From the NCBI RefSeq assembly GCF_008831285.2, contig NC_045139.1, forward strand, positions 8,464,204 through 8,528,203: DNA of 64,000 nt, read 5' to 3'. The notes under the pieces are model-generated. The model was not told where the DNA came from. It made no database searches and saw nothing but the letters and a program-made list of their open reading frames with translations. Of this stretch, positions 1-10,700 are shown piece after piece. Source of the DNA: Nymphaea colorata. Lineage: Eukaryota; Streptophyta; Magnoliopsida; Nymphaeales; Nymphaeaceae. The first letter of the stretch is position 1; the number at the start of each line of letters is the position of its first letter. The translations under genes were made by a program, and so were the position numbers.

Positions 1-320
1 CATTGCAGTGACAGCTGTAATCAGATCATCAGAGAAGTATATTACGAACAAACAACTGCATCAAACTCAACTAAGTTCAATTAAGGTACAAAGTCACCAA
101 AATTGGATGTTTTAAATTGACATTTTGATATACCTTTTGGTCCTTTAAGGTAAAATTTTGTCACACTTCCAAGTGACAAAAGAACCCTTTAAAATGTAAT
201 GGACAAAAGGAAAAAAGAAAGCTGGCATCTGAAGAAACTCAGAGCCTATAAGATAATCAGTTAAGATAGACTAAGAACAAGGTTTTAGACCCTTAATAAT
301 AAAAAAATTAGGCAATTTAC
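1..320. other. AT-rich spacer or intron at the left edge
   Basis: No coding segment is recognised here. If the coatomer-epsilon exon at 321-453 belongs to a complete gene, this stretch would be the intron after it, because a GT donor follows that exon directly and the remaining exons would lie beyond the left edge. I searched for the expected next coatomer exon and did not find it. Confidence 0.4.
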
Positions 321-453
321 CACGGCCAAATTTAACCATGCACTAGCAAGTTGTGTAAGTGTATAATCATCAATCTGTTGCATGATCCTCAACTGTTTTT
401 CAGCTTGATCTGACCTGTGCATCTTAAGGTATATCTGAACATTCAAAGCAAGC
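321..453 (-). CDS. Coatomer subunit epsilon, single internal exon (partial)
   Basis: The minus strand encodes about 44 residues beginning LALNVQIYLKMHRSDQAEKQ and ending TLTQLASAWLNLAV. This matches the TPR-solenoid region of plant coatomer epsilon (COPE), a subunit of the COPI coat that mediates Golgi-to-ER and intra-Golgi transport. The exon has an AG acceptor just before 453 and a GT donor just after 321, so splicing signals are intact. Compared with the usual IDEDHTLTQL the sequence reads IDDYTLTQL, one residue shorter. No upstream COPE exon (for example the segment ending in EALKHTHAGG) was seen in the following kilobases. It is therefore either part of a gene with long introns running off the left edge or an isolated fragment. 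The identity is clear; whether it is functional is not. Confidence 0.65.
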
Positions 454-914
454 CTGTCATACAAAACCACTATTTCAGAAGGGTGGGTAATGAGTGTGAA
501 CTGGCAAGCATAATACTCGAACTAGTTCCATATCAACTCATTGGCAGAAAGTCAAGTCAAAAGAAAACTTCAAAGACATCAGAAATTACATCCAAGACCC
601 TTGGATGAAGTAGCAGCTCCATGGTGAGATTGTGGAAACTCTTAACATAGACATGCCATATGCCTTCTGACCACATAATTCTAACGCATAGCAGAATATT
701 CTCTGATCACGAAGGCCAAAAATTTGAAAGCTGAGCAACATCACTAAGAGAAGTTAAAATGTTAAAGGAATGTCGGTTTGCAGCCCAAAATTTTCTATCA
801 GCTAAATCAATCATGATCATTTTTTACTGATACCTTCCATGCACTAGAACAATTTTATCCTTGTTGATCGTTGAAACATGTAAACTCATTTGGACTCAAA
901 TTGAGGCTTCTATT
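454..914. other. Spacer between the two exon fragments
   Basis: No recognisable coding sequence, RNA gene or repeat was seen. The expected upstream coatomer-epsilon exon is not visible here. Confidence 0.4.
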
Positions 915-983
915 CTATTGGTCAAACATCCTCTCTAGATACTTTCCATGCTTTTCAATTTTCACCTGCAGCTTTTTCCAGAT
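915..983 (-). pseudogene. MYB-CC (PHR1-like) coiled-coil exon fragment
   Basis: After an AG acceptor at 985-984 the minus strand reads 22 codons containing KLQVKIEKHGKYLERMF, then a TAG stop at 917-915. This fits the MYB-CC coiled-coil pattern (LQ-x2-IE-x2-GKYL-x2-MF) found in PHR1-like phosphate-starvation transcription factors, where an exon normally starts just after LHEQLE. Neither the LHEQLE exon nor the MYB DNA-binding exon was found upstream on this strand. The immediate stop makes it shorter than normal family members. I infer an isolated exon or pseudogene. The match is short (about 17 residues), so chance similarity cannot be excluded. Confidence 0.4.
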
Positions 984-3900
984 CTGCACCCTGCCATATT
1001 TATCAAGTTATTATCATGTTTAGGGAGGACAAAAGGTATTTTCTTTAAAATGTTGATCATTCTTTTCCCAGAAAAGAAACCTAATCTAGTGAAAATATTG
1101 CTACAGAGAGAGAAACTAAGCTGAACCAGAAACCTACTGAAAGCTAGAGGACACATACATGCTCCCTGCAGAAAATAAAATCACCACGCTCATATAACAA
1201 ATTACTTATAATAAGAAAGCAACGTACTTTCATCTTTGTGTGTGTGTGTGTGAGTATGTGAGCATGTGCATGCATGCATTCACGTGGGTGAATGCAAATA
1301 AGTATAACAAGTGATTAGAGAGTTATAAATGATCAGGTCAGTTAAAGTTTGCAGACATGAAGGACAGGAGAGGAAAAGTTCACTTGGGGAGGCTCCGACT
1401 AGATAGTTTTAAGAACGATAAGATTGAACTTTTTGTTCCAATCAAGTATCCTTCAACTGATAGAGTTTTATAATCTCATGGTGCTTTCTTCATACTTGAA
1501 CTCTAATTAAGTTATTTCAAATATCTCTTACAAGCAAAACATTCTAAATCTTATGTGTCTGAGCTATCACACAATCTCTACTTTCCTTTTTCCCTGCTTC
1601 TGAATCAAAGGGCCTAATTCATCTGTTAGAAGTGACATCCAGGTGAAACAGATGAATTTAGATTTCAAAAATATAATCCATACATGGTGGACTAGATACT
1701 CATGAGCAGGAAATAAGCACAATTTGACGTACCAAAAATTGAAAAGAACAACATGAAAGCAGTTGATCTGTGCAAACTCTGCACTACTCTTCTACTGTGA
1801 ACCATAGTCAGTCCAAGAAGATCAGCATTTTCTTTGCATGTCTGTGGAAGTGTTTAATAGATTTCAGAAATAACAAGTATTAGAATGTCACATCCAATGG
1901 AGTAATGGGTTTTCATCATGACATACATATACATAACATATACACATGGCAATTGAGAATCAGCCTATACACAAAAAGAAACATGTTATTACTATTAGGA
2001 GAAATGTATTATTAATGGAACTTTATTTCAGTAAATTGTTCACAAGATAATATTACACCAAAAAGAAGATAAACTATATACAGTTTTCACTTAGGGTATA
2101 AGACATGTTTCTTCAATGGATGAATCAAGAATCATATAAGAGAGCATTTTTCTCGTCTGATCATAGGAGTGAGGATGGAAGAATGAAGTCGCATACTTTT
2201 GCAATCAAACAGCCTATACAAGTTTTTAATTCTACCAATTAATAATGTCAACATTATCATATATACTTCTCTAAGTCATGGTCTTCTTTTATTCTTCTGT
2301 TAGCCTGCCCTTCATCCTGGTGGCAATGGTGCTCTGCTTCTTGCCAATTTCATTTGCTAGTGAAGGCATTGCAACTTGGTTCACTGGTTCTTGTGAGTGT
2401 AGCAGCCAACTTCATAGGCATCTTTCACACACATTTTAAGAGAAATCCACACAAAAGATGGCTAGGCACGTTTCTTTTATAACGTCGTTGAGTGACATAT
2501 AGATCTGGAGCAATGTGCACCCTCTATCTATATGGAGAAAAGGGTCAAATGGTCAAGCTAAAGGAAGGTCAAGAGCAGTGGAAGTTGCATTTATAATTCT
2601 GACTGTGCAATCACGTTTCAAAAGATTAGTTTTTAATTTACGTCTTGTTCTACCATGTGCATGCAGAGATGAACATTAGGTGGCCGTATTCTAGATTGCC
2701 AAATCTTCATTTTTTGTGAAGGTCTGCAATATGTCCAGCATGAACAAGAAGATTACATCGGTGTGGTTAGAAATTTAGATAAACAATTACAATTTGTTTG
2801 CTATATTACATGATTACAAAAAATTGTACCTGAACCACGACATACATAAAAATATGGTATGAAAATCATTAGATATGTTGAATTGCTCAAACTCATTCAA
2901 GAAAAATTTATGTGCCAGGGTGGCATACATAGATAAATACCTGGTCATGATCTAAAAGCCAAGGATCTTAAACATAGGATATATATATGATCTGATGTTG
3001 CAAGTTGCTGCAAATTCAAGGGTCAATGCATGGCAACAAGCTTTAGTAGTAACCGGTTATCACTTATGAATCACCAACAGCATTGAAACCGACCAACTTC
3101 AACAGACATCTGTTGGACAAAAAAAAGACTATTAGGATACTCGGCTCGAGGAGAAGAACATGTAAGCATGGGTTCAGTTTCAGCATTTCAGGGGGTGTTC
3201 GTTGAGAGACAAACGACGGCAAAACGATCGAGTAGGATAACACTAGCAGTGAGTTCAGGTCAACCGCTCACTGGTCAATATCAAACTGAAATGGCTCGGT
3301 CTTTGTTCATACTAGAGGCATGCACCCAGGGACATGATGCCAGCTGCAGCTTCCTATCTAAACTTCATCCAAGTTCTTGTTTTCACTGGGTAGAGTTCAG
3401 TCAATGAACATACACAGATCCGGCTCTTTACGTTGGGCATTCTAACACTCAACCTAAACTTGAAAGAAAAAATAACTTAATTAGACTACTGCACATCCAA
3501 CAAGACTAGAACAGCAATTCGAATTTCAACTACTGCAGGTCAATCAATAAACTAACCAACGGGAAGAAAGTAAAGAGGCAACCCACACACATACGATTCG
3601 TTCCCGGGCTCAAGTGCACTACAATAGAGCCAGTCACACACCCACACAATGCATCCATGATGTAGCCTATATCAGAAAAAGTAGCAGACGAATCCTTCGT
3701 TTTGTTCAGAAAGCGGAACTAGTCCTACGCCGTTGACGATAATGAACCGGAATTCCATTGCAAAAGGACCTGAATGTTGAATCTCCTTGACATTTTGTCC
3801 ACATGATTTCTACAAATAGAAGGAAATGAAAGCTCCAACGAAAGATCGCCTTCATTTACCGGCAGTCTCTTCGTCGACGAGGGATGGCAGTAACAAATGA

Positions 3901-4097
3901 CAAACCCCAGTTCACTGATAGGCAATGAGGCAGGTGTACGATATGCGTGGGCAATTGCCCGCAAGAAGCGTTCACGAATCACGAGTGTCTAGGTCATTAT
4001 TTTAACGTAATTTGAACGACACATAGCTAGATCGGCTGGCGAGAGAGTAGCCCTAATTCCAATGGCACGAGTGACCTTCCCTGCAGGCTAATTCTTA
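984..4097. other. Intergenic region
   Basis: AT-rich spacer with a short GT microsatellite near 1237-1252. A minus-strand open stretch at about 2290-2410 ends GKKQSTIATRMKGRLTEE and then stop, but I do not recognise it. Nothing else here is supportable as a gene. Confidence 0.4.
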
Positions 4098-5540
4098 CTA
4101 AACATGACAGCCAACATTCTTCAACAGGACATTCAGGTTGAGAGCAGAGGAGCCTCCAGCTTCAACAGACTTGCGCACCGTTTCACTAAGCACTGCGGCT
4201 TTCCTTCTCATTTCTCTTGCTTGATGCTCATTACCGAAAACCGCAGTCACTGCCCTCTCTATTTGCTCGCGTCTCACCAATTCTTCGGTCTTCTGTTCTT
4301 CATCGAGCCCCATGAGCTTCTGGTTACCGACAGAAAGGGCAACCCCAAGGACATCCACCACCAGCCTCTCATTGATGTGCTGGTCACCAAACATGGGCCA
4401 TGTTAATAATGGCAGGCCTGCACTTATACCTTCCAACAAGGAATTCCATCCACAGTGTGTCATGAATCCACCTACTGCCTGGTGTGATAGTATTTGCAGT
4501 TGGGGAGCCCATCCTTTGATGACCAACCCTCTCTCCTTCACCCTCTCCTGCAATTCTTGCAGAAACCCCTCTTCCACTGCTCCTCTGATTACCCATATGA
4601 AAGGGTGCTGTGAGGACTCAAGCCCCTGTCCAACTTCCATGAGCTGCGCGCCAGAAAGGGAAGCAATGCTTCCAAAGCAGACATACATCACAGACCTTGG
4701 TTCCTTTGAGTCCAACCATCTCAAGCATTGATCCTCGTCAATGGGGGACTGCTCCTTCCCCTGCTTCTCTTGCCTGCTCCTCCCCTTCGGATGGCTGATT
4801 AGCGACAGAGGGCCAACGGTCCAGAGCTGTTGGCAACCTCTCATCGACTTGAATAGCTCGACATAGGCGGACTCGATCTCGTATGAAGTATTGAAGATGA
4901 CTCCTGCGCTGGTCTTGTCAGACATTCTCATTTCTTTATGAAGAGCATCCATGCCCAAGAGCAGGCTCTCATCCTCATAAGGAACTGATAGTAAGGTTCG
5001 CCTCATCCTCACTTCATGAGGCAAACCAGGGACCGCAAACTCTTCTTCATCGGAGTCGTGGGATCTCATGCCTGCAATGACACAATAGAAGAAAGAATTG
5101 GTCGAGTGAAAGACGTACCTTGGTATCTTGAGCTTCTCTGCTGTTTGCGTAGTCCAGGGGAAGAGAGTGTCCGAGATGATACAGTTGGGTGGCTCCTTCC
5201 TCACAAACTCTTCAAATGGTTGCTGAAGGATCTTGATGCCTAAGACGAACTTCCACAACATGTCAGGATTGGTAGTGGAGTCGAGGTTTTCACAGTCTTC
5301 CGGCAATCCCATTTGTGTGGCAGGAAATGGTAGGTGGACTACCCTCAGTTCGAGTCCCTGGGATCTCGACCATTCTGTCACCGAGTGATACCTGAAGGAG
5401 TTCAGGAGTGTCGTAAGGATGGTGACTTTGCAACTATGGCTAGCGAGGATCATAGCCAGGTCTATCATGGGGTTCATGTGGCCTTGTGCCATCATAGGGA
5501 AAACCACAACATAAGGACGGTGCTGGAACTGGTCTTCCAT
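4098..5540 (-). CDS. UDP-glycosyltransferase, UGT73-like (family 1)
   Basis: An intronless 480-residue enzyme predicted to transfer sugar from a UDP-sugar to a small acceptor such as a flavonoid, terpenoid or hormone in the cytosol. The N-terminal AQGHMNP places the presumed catalytic His at 21, and the partner Asp is at 124 in CIISD. The 44-residue plant PSPG sugar-donor box runs from Trp344 to Gln387 and contains HCGWNS and the final DQ. Gln rather than His at the last position is usual for UDP-glucose users. The N-terminal pattern (MAQGHMNPMIDLA, then LPEDCENLD) is typical of UGT73 (group D). Length is normal and there are no disruptions. It lies 2.7 kb from P450 copy 1 in divergent orientation. 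The acceptor cannot be predicted from sequence. Confidence 0.93.
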   Translation of the reverse strand: MEDQFQHRPYVVVFPMMAQGHMNPMIDLAMILASHSCKVTILTTLLNSFRYHSVTEWSRSQGLELRVVHLPFPATQMGLPEDCENLDSTTNPDMLWKFVLGIKILQQPFEEFVRKEPPNCIISDTLFPWTTQTAEKLKIPRYVFHSTNSFFYCVIAGMRSHDSDEEEFAVPGLPHEVRMRRTLLSVPYEDESLLLGMDALHKEMRMSDKTSAGVIFNTSYEIESAYVELFKSMRGCQQLWTVGPLSLISHPKGRSRQEKQGKEQSPIDEDQCLRWLDSKEPRSVMYVCFGSIASLSGAQLMEVGQGLESSQHPFIWVIRGAVEEGFLQELQERVKERGLVIKGWAPQLQILSHQAVGGFMTHCGWNSLLEGISAGLPLLTWPMFGDQHINERLVVDVLGVALSVGNQKLMGLDEEQKTEELVRREQIERAVTAVFGNEHQAREMRRKAAVLSETVRKSVEAGGSSALNLNVLLKNVGCHV

Positions 5541-6379
5541 GGCAGCTAGCTATTGAACTTTTACGTCGTCGGTGCTAAGAGATATAGTTGTTGATGCAAT
5601 GATTGTTGAGCCGCAGTATGCAATATTGTAGGTCGAATGAGGGTTGCTCTGGTGCATTCAAATTTGACGATTTTTTAACTAGGTTGTGAAGAAGGGTCTG
5701 GACCTTTTGGCTAGTGGAGTGCGGTGCATCGCTTGTCGCTTTAGCTACCGAAAGAATAATAACTTTTCGTTTTCTTCTTGGAAGTGATGTTCAAGAAATA
5801 AATTTCTCAAAGATACACGCCTTCCTTAACTCAAATGAATCTTTAGGCTTTGCATTGATAATGGGATCTGATTGTAATACTATGAGTCTGTCCTTAATAA
5901 CTTGGTAAACGTATCCATATTTACTGTTGATCCCAAGCAGTACTTGTAATCTTTGAAATTTTCAAAGTGGATGGTGGTGATGCAAGAGCATTTTCACAGC
6001 ATACCCTCCACCCAAACAAACCTCTCTTTATCTTTTTCTTTTTGTTTCCACTAGCTTCCTTCCCTCTAAACATAGCCTCAGCGTATATTGTGAAGTTCAC
6101 GCGTGGCTTTAAAATTGAGGCTTATCAAGCAACCTGGCTACGTGTTTGTTTAAATTACGTTAAAATTGATAAGCTGGACACTCGTGATTCGTGGATGCGT
6201 CATTTATTTGTTTGGCACCATATTTAAATGAAAGTTTGAAACCGCAGGCCTACTGTTTTAGGCTGTAGTGGCTATTTGTTTGATTCCTTCCATCCTTTTT
6301 ATTTTTTTGGAGAATAAAGAGTAATTAGGACGCGTCTAGTATAAGTGACACTAACGTGCATTAATCCGCAACTAACTTA
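5541..6379. other. Spacer upstream of the UGT gene
   Basis: This should include the UGT promoter on the minus strand. No convincing TATA box was seen within the first 100 bases. No other gene or structured repeat was recognised. Confidence 0.4.
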
Positions 6380-6385
6380 GGTTGT

Positions 6386-7501
6386 GTTTGGATGACACTT
6401 TTAAACTCGGTTTTAAGAGGCAAAACGATGTTTTGCCTGAGAAACCATATTCTTGTGGAGTTTCAATGACCTTGAATTGGGTCTCTCTAAAATTCAGTTT
6501 CACACAAATCCTGGTTGAAATAACGTTTTGAAAAACGTGGGGCCCCTGATTTTTTCATCCAAAATGTCGATTTGGGGTTAGGGGTAAGACATGGTAATTG
6601 AAGCAATAGCGGCACTACGACAGGATGTGGTTAGGGATGAACACGAGTCGAGTTGAGCCCGAGTTCAGTAAGCTCAAGCTCGGCTCGACTAATGAAACCT
6701 CGAGCTTGACTTGGCTCGAGCTCAAAAATAGCTCGACGGAAGCAGCTCGAGCTCGACTCTGTTAAGGTTCGACAAACTCATTTGAATATCATTGATATTC
6801 ATTATTACGTATTGAGTTCGAACTCGATTCGATTAAGGCTTGACAAACTCGTTTCAATAGAATTGATTGTTGATCTCAAGCTCAATTCGATTAAGGCTCG
6901 ACAAACTTGTAAACTCGTTTGAATATATCGATTTGATTAAAGGCTTGACAAACTCGATTAAGGCTCGAGCTCGACTTGAAAGTTACGTGTTGAACTTGAA
7001 CTCAACTCGATTATTTGAACGGATCGATTCATGAACTCGAGGTCAACTCGTTATGCAAATGACTCGAATCCAACTCGTTCACGAGCCAAGCTTTAAGGAA
7101 TTGAGCTACTTGAGAGAGCTTTGAAATAGGTTTTGATAGGGGTTTACGTTTTGAGTGCGCGTAAAGGCTTTTCCCTTTAGTGTGCTTTCTGCAAACAATG
7201 ATGGGGAATTGCAGCACATTACAAACGCATTAATAGGTGATATTATCTTGGTTAGAGAAGACATAACCAAATAAAAACCAAGACTACTTTAATTGTTTCA
7301 TTTAATTGGATTCAACATTCATGTGAACTTGATTTTTTAAAATTACATCAAAACATGGTTTTTGTCATTCAAACAAAAAACCAAGTTTAAAAAATAAAAT
7401 CCTACTTTTCCTGTTGTCATCCAAACAAGAAAACCATGTTTTAAAATCTGGTTTAGAAAACTAGGTTTTCACAACCAGGTTTTGTAGGCTGTCATCCAAA
7501 C
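6386..7501. mobile_element. MITE-like element (GTTTGGATGACA ends), apparently split
   Basis: GTTTGGATGACA at 6386-6397 is matched by its exact reverse complement at 7490-7501, with a second inverted copy at 7415-7426. Internal sequence shared with the element at 16.5 kb (a TTTTGCCTGA-AAAC type motif and GTTTT-rich arms) suggests one family of short non-autonomous elements. The middle (about 6590-7250) is unrelated CTCGA-rich sequence, as if a second insertion split the first. No clear target-site duplication was found. Confidence 0.5.
6640..7095. repeat. Degenerate CTCGA-rich tandem repeat region
   Basis: Many imperfect copies of TCGAGCTCGA and of a longer unit around GATTAAGGCTCGACAAACTC, the latter recurring about every 60-70 bases. 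The arrangement is tandem-like but strongly diverged. No coding potential was recognised. Confidence 0.65.
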
Positions 7502-8231
7502 GCCCTTTTAATTGCATATACTAGCATCTGCACGCAACAAATTATTAAAATCGAAGATATCTTAAAAAAATTTTATAATAAAGTTTACCATTTAATTTTT
7601 CATTTTTTATAACTTTTTTCATTCTTTTCAATTTCTTTTTCGAGACGTATGTTGATCAATATATCTGTAGACGTAACTGGCTTCGTGTTCATCTCTTTAG
7701 ATGTGCAGAAAATCAGAAATGCACAGGTAGGAAGGCCCCGCAACTCATCAAAGGGTGTCAGGAAACGCCGCGCGTTAGCTCATGAGAAAGCAACCACGTG
7801 TAGACAGCCCTTTCAGAACTTCAAAAGCCAAATAGCCAGGTCGAGTGCTTCCATGGGGCCGGAATGTATGGTTAATTATATGTTAATTGGGATCATCTGA
7901 TTATTTGTTTCTTTAAATTTATTATTTTTTGAATTATTAAACTTTAGAAGCTTTATTAATTAAATATACATAAATAGTAGAAGCCTGGATAGGTTTAATT
8001 AAATATACATGCATGGCAGGGCGCCCCTTCGGCCCACCAAAGGTTGCCTTGTTGGGGAGTTTTTCAGAAGCTTTTACAGCGTACTATTTCCTACAGAGTC
8101 GTCTCCTTTACGACGACTGTAAAGCATCCCGATAGAAGACAGCCAGCTAGCTGCCTTGTCAGATACGTGGCTTCAGCTCCCCCTGCTAGCACTTACGTAA
8201 CCTTCATCCAAGTGAAGCGTTTCAGCTCAAG
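7502..8231. promoter_or_regulatory. Upstream region of P450 copy 1
   Basis: About 730 bases of AT-rich spacer grading into a likely 5' UTR before the P450 start. An AT-rich stretch near 7960-8010 contains TATA-like strings, but none sits at a convincing distance. The promoter assignment is by position only. Confidence 0.3.
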
Positions 8232-10247
8232 ATGGCTCCTAATTTCTTTCTCCTAGACGGCCAGCTCGGTGTTGCATCCGTCTTAGCCCTTCTTCTTCCC
8301 CTGTTCCTTACTTACGTCCTGCTGCTGAGAAGATGGAAGCACAAGGGTTCAGTTCAGCGGCGTCCTCCGGGGCCGTGGCAGCTCCCGATCATCGGCAACC
8401 TGCACCAATTGGGTGCCCTTCCTCATCGCTCCCTCCACCTCCTATCTCAGAAACACGGCCCCCTCATGTTCCTGAAGCTCGGCCAGCTCCCCACCTACGT
8501 CGTTTCGTCGGCGACGGTGGCGAGAGAGATCTTGAAGACCCATGATCCCGTATTCGCCAGCAGGCCACGGCTTGCTGCCTTTGGTGTTTTTGGCTTTGGA
8601 TTCTCGGACGTTACCTTTCAACCATATACTGAGGCGTGGCGCCACTCGAGGAGGCTATTCGTCGGGAACTTCTCGGGCCCGAAGAAAGCACAGTCATTCC
8701 AGTCCGTGAGAGATGAGGAAGTAGGCCTTCTGGTTGACGCCATCTCTCGTTCCACTGGCCCTGTTAATCTGAGCCACTTGGTTCATTCTCTTAATAATAA
8801 CATAATCTGTAGGATTGCTCTTGGGAAGAAATTTAATGAGTATGGGCAGAAGGGCAGGTTTTATGACACTTTCAAAGCGGCCAGGGAATTGCTTGGAGGG
8901 TTTAGCCTGGGTGATGTCTTCCCATCCATCAAGTGGGTGGATTGGCTCACTGGGCGGCAGCTCAAGCTCAGAAAGAGCTTCCATGGATTGGATAGTTTTC
9001 TTGATGAAGCGCTCGGAGTTCACACTGATCCACAGAGGCGGTCCGAAGAAAAAGACTTCGTTGATGTGTTGCTTGAAGCTCAAAAGGATGAAGGCCAGGA
9101 GATCCCTCTTACCACAAACCGCATCAAAGGATTACTCTTTGTCTGCATCTTGACTCCGTTGCCTCTTTCAATTTTAGCGCCCGCCCCCTCTTCAGATGCA
9201 TGTTTAATTTATATCCTTTCTATGAACAATCAAACAAGCTAGGTTCATTTTTCCTCGTTTCATTTTTGTCTAGCTATAAACCTGCAAGAACAAAAAAAAA
9301 AACTACAAATTGCTTTGTCATAGTAGGTTTTTTTCTTCCCACAGCCTGGCATTTTAGAGTTTTTCTTTCTCTCTCTCTCTCTCTCTCTCTCTAAAGCCAA
9401 GCATGGGTAGGGAAACTATAAACAGAAAAGCAAAACAAGGCGTCAATGGCATTAGGAAGCATAGATCTTTGCTATTCTAACATCTAGCTAGAGGAAAGTA
9501 TATGCAAGTTGTTTGAAATATCATGTGCCCCCTTTGGCTATGATACCTCCATATACCTGAAAACTTGGGTGACGCTGGTTTTCCAGAACTTGACAGTGTG
9601 TTCTTCTTCTTCTTCTTTTTCATTTGCAGAACGTAGTCCTCGGTGGATCTGATACATCATCCGCTCCCGTGGTGTGGGCAATGGCTGAGCTGATGAGGAG
9701 ACCTCAGGTGATGAAGCGAGTTCAAGATGAACTGCGACATAAGATCAAAGGAAAAGACAAGGTGGAAGGGAGTGACCTTGAGCAGCTTGAGCTTCTTAAG
9801 TTAGTGGTGAAGGAGACGCTAAGGCTGCATCCATCACTACCAATGTTGGTTCCTCGAATCTCTATGGGAGAGTGTAGTATCGATGGCTATACCATCCCAG
9901 ACAAAGCAGTCGTCATTGTAAATGCATGGACAATAGGGAGAGACCCCAATTCATGGGAGAACCCTGGAGAGTTTCAGCCTGAGAGATTCATGAACAGTTC
10001 GATTGACTACAAGGGCCAAGACTTCGAGTTTATACCGTTCAGCTCAGGAAGAAGGATGTGTCCTGGTCTCTATATGGCACTGGCAGTTATTGAGCTCGCA
10101 CTGGCTAATCTGCTGTATTGCTTCGATTGGAGTTTCCCGAGTGGGCTAAGTGCTAATGACATGGACATGAGCGAGTCTCCTGGTATAATTGTGCATAAGA
10201 AATGTGAGTTGGTTCTCATTGCGCATCCCTACGCAGCATCCAAATGA
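8232..10247 (+). CDS. Cytochrome P450 copy 1, CYP71-clan monooxygenase
   Basis: Two exons, 8232-9140 and 9630-10247, with a 489-base GT-AG intron at the usual CYP71 position just before the I-helix. The product has 508 residues. An N-terminal hydrophobic anchor (about 12-32) implies attachment to the ER membrane. The proline hinge PPGP is at 45-48, the C-helix WR at 136-137, the oxygen-binding GGSDTS at 308-313, KETLR (ExxR) at 364-368, PERF at 420-423 and the heme loop FSSGRRMCPG at 440-449, with Cys447 as heme ligand. Everything needed for NADPH-reductase-driven oxidation is present. The intron holds a (CT)n tract at 9366-9392. It is the first member of a plus-strand array with the pseudogene at 12.2 kb and copy 2 at 17.1 kb. 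The substrate is unknown; specialised metabolism is a family-level inference. Confidence 0.93.
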
Positions 10248-10700
10248 ATCAAATTGTGTTTCTCCTTGTTGCCCCAGCCTTTTGCATGCCGGCACTTTGA
10301 AGAAGACGGTGAAATGAACCAAGATTGCTGTCAGAAGCCTCCTAATCGGCAAAGCCATCGGATAAGGGGATCTTGCTCAGGTTATGTTATTAATATATTT
10401 ACGAACCATGTGACGATGTTTTGAAAGAGAAAGTTGCAATCTTCTGTTTGTTTTATTGGATGTACTGTGTAATGGAAGTGAATTGCAAATCTAAGCACGG
10501 CATTAATGATGGATGGTGCTAATTGCAATCTTTTGTTTCTTCCATGGATGTGCTGTGGAGTAGAAGTGTATGAAAATCTAAGCACCGATGAGTGGCATTT
10601 TCATCTCATGAAAATGGAATTAATGACCGTATTGTCTTGAGAACTGATGAGGGGCGTTTTTAGCTTCATGAATGAAATTGAATTGATGACTATACTTTCT
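10248..10700 (+). repeat. 3' flank of P450 copy 1 with internal duplications
   Basis: The segment TTGCAATCTT-TGTTT followed by a GGATGT-CTGTG-like string occurs twice, near 10433 and 10526. A second unit, GATGAG-GGC then TTTT with CATGAA, occurs near 10588 and 10647. Related TTGCAATCTTTT segments follow the pseudogene (about 13212) and copy 2 (about 19041), so this is a shared 3' UTR or flank carried along in gene duplication. Confidence 0.55.

Noticed and set aside
2290-2410. Minus-strand stretch ending GKKQSTIATRMKGRLTEE
   Set aside because: Looks protein-like, but an upstream stop follows quickly and I cannot match it to any family.
4104-5549. Plus-strand open frames of 70-139 residues opposite the UGT gene
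   Set aside because: Antisense shadows of an intact, well-supported gene.
9366-9392. Open frame reading through the (CT)n tract (9200-9394)
   Set aside because: Lies wholly within intron 1 of P450 copy 1 and is explained by the microsatellite.
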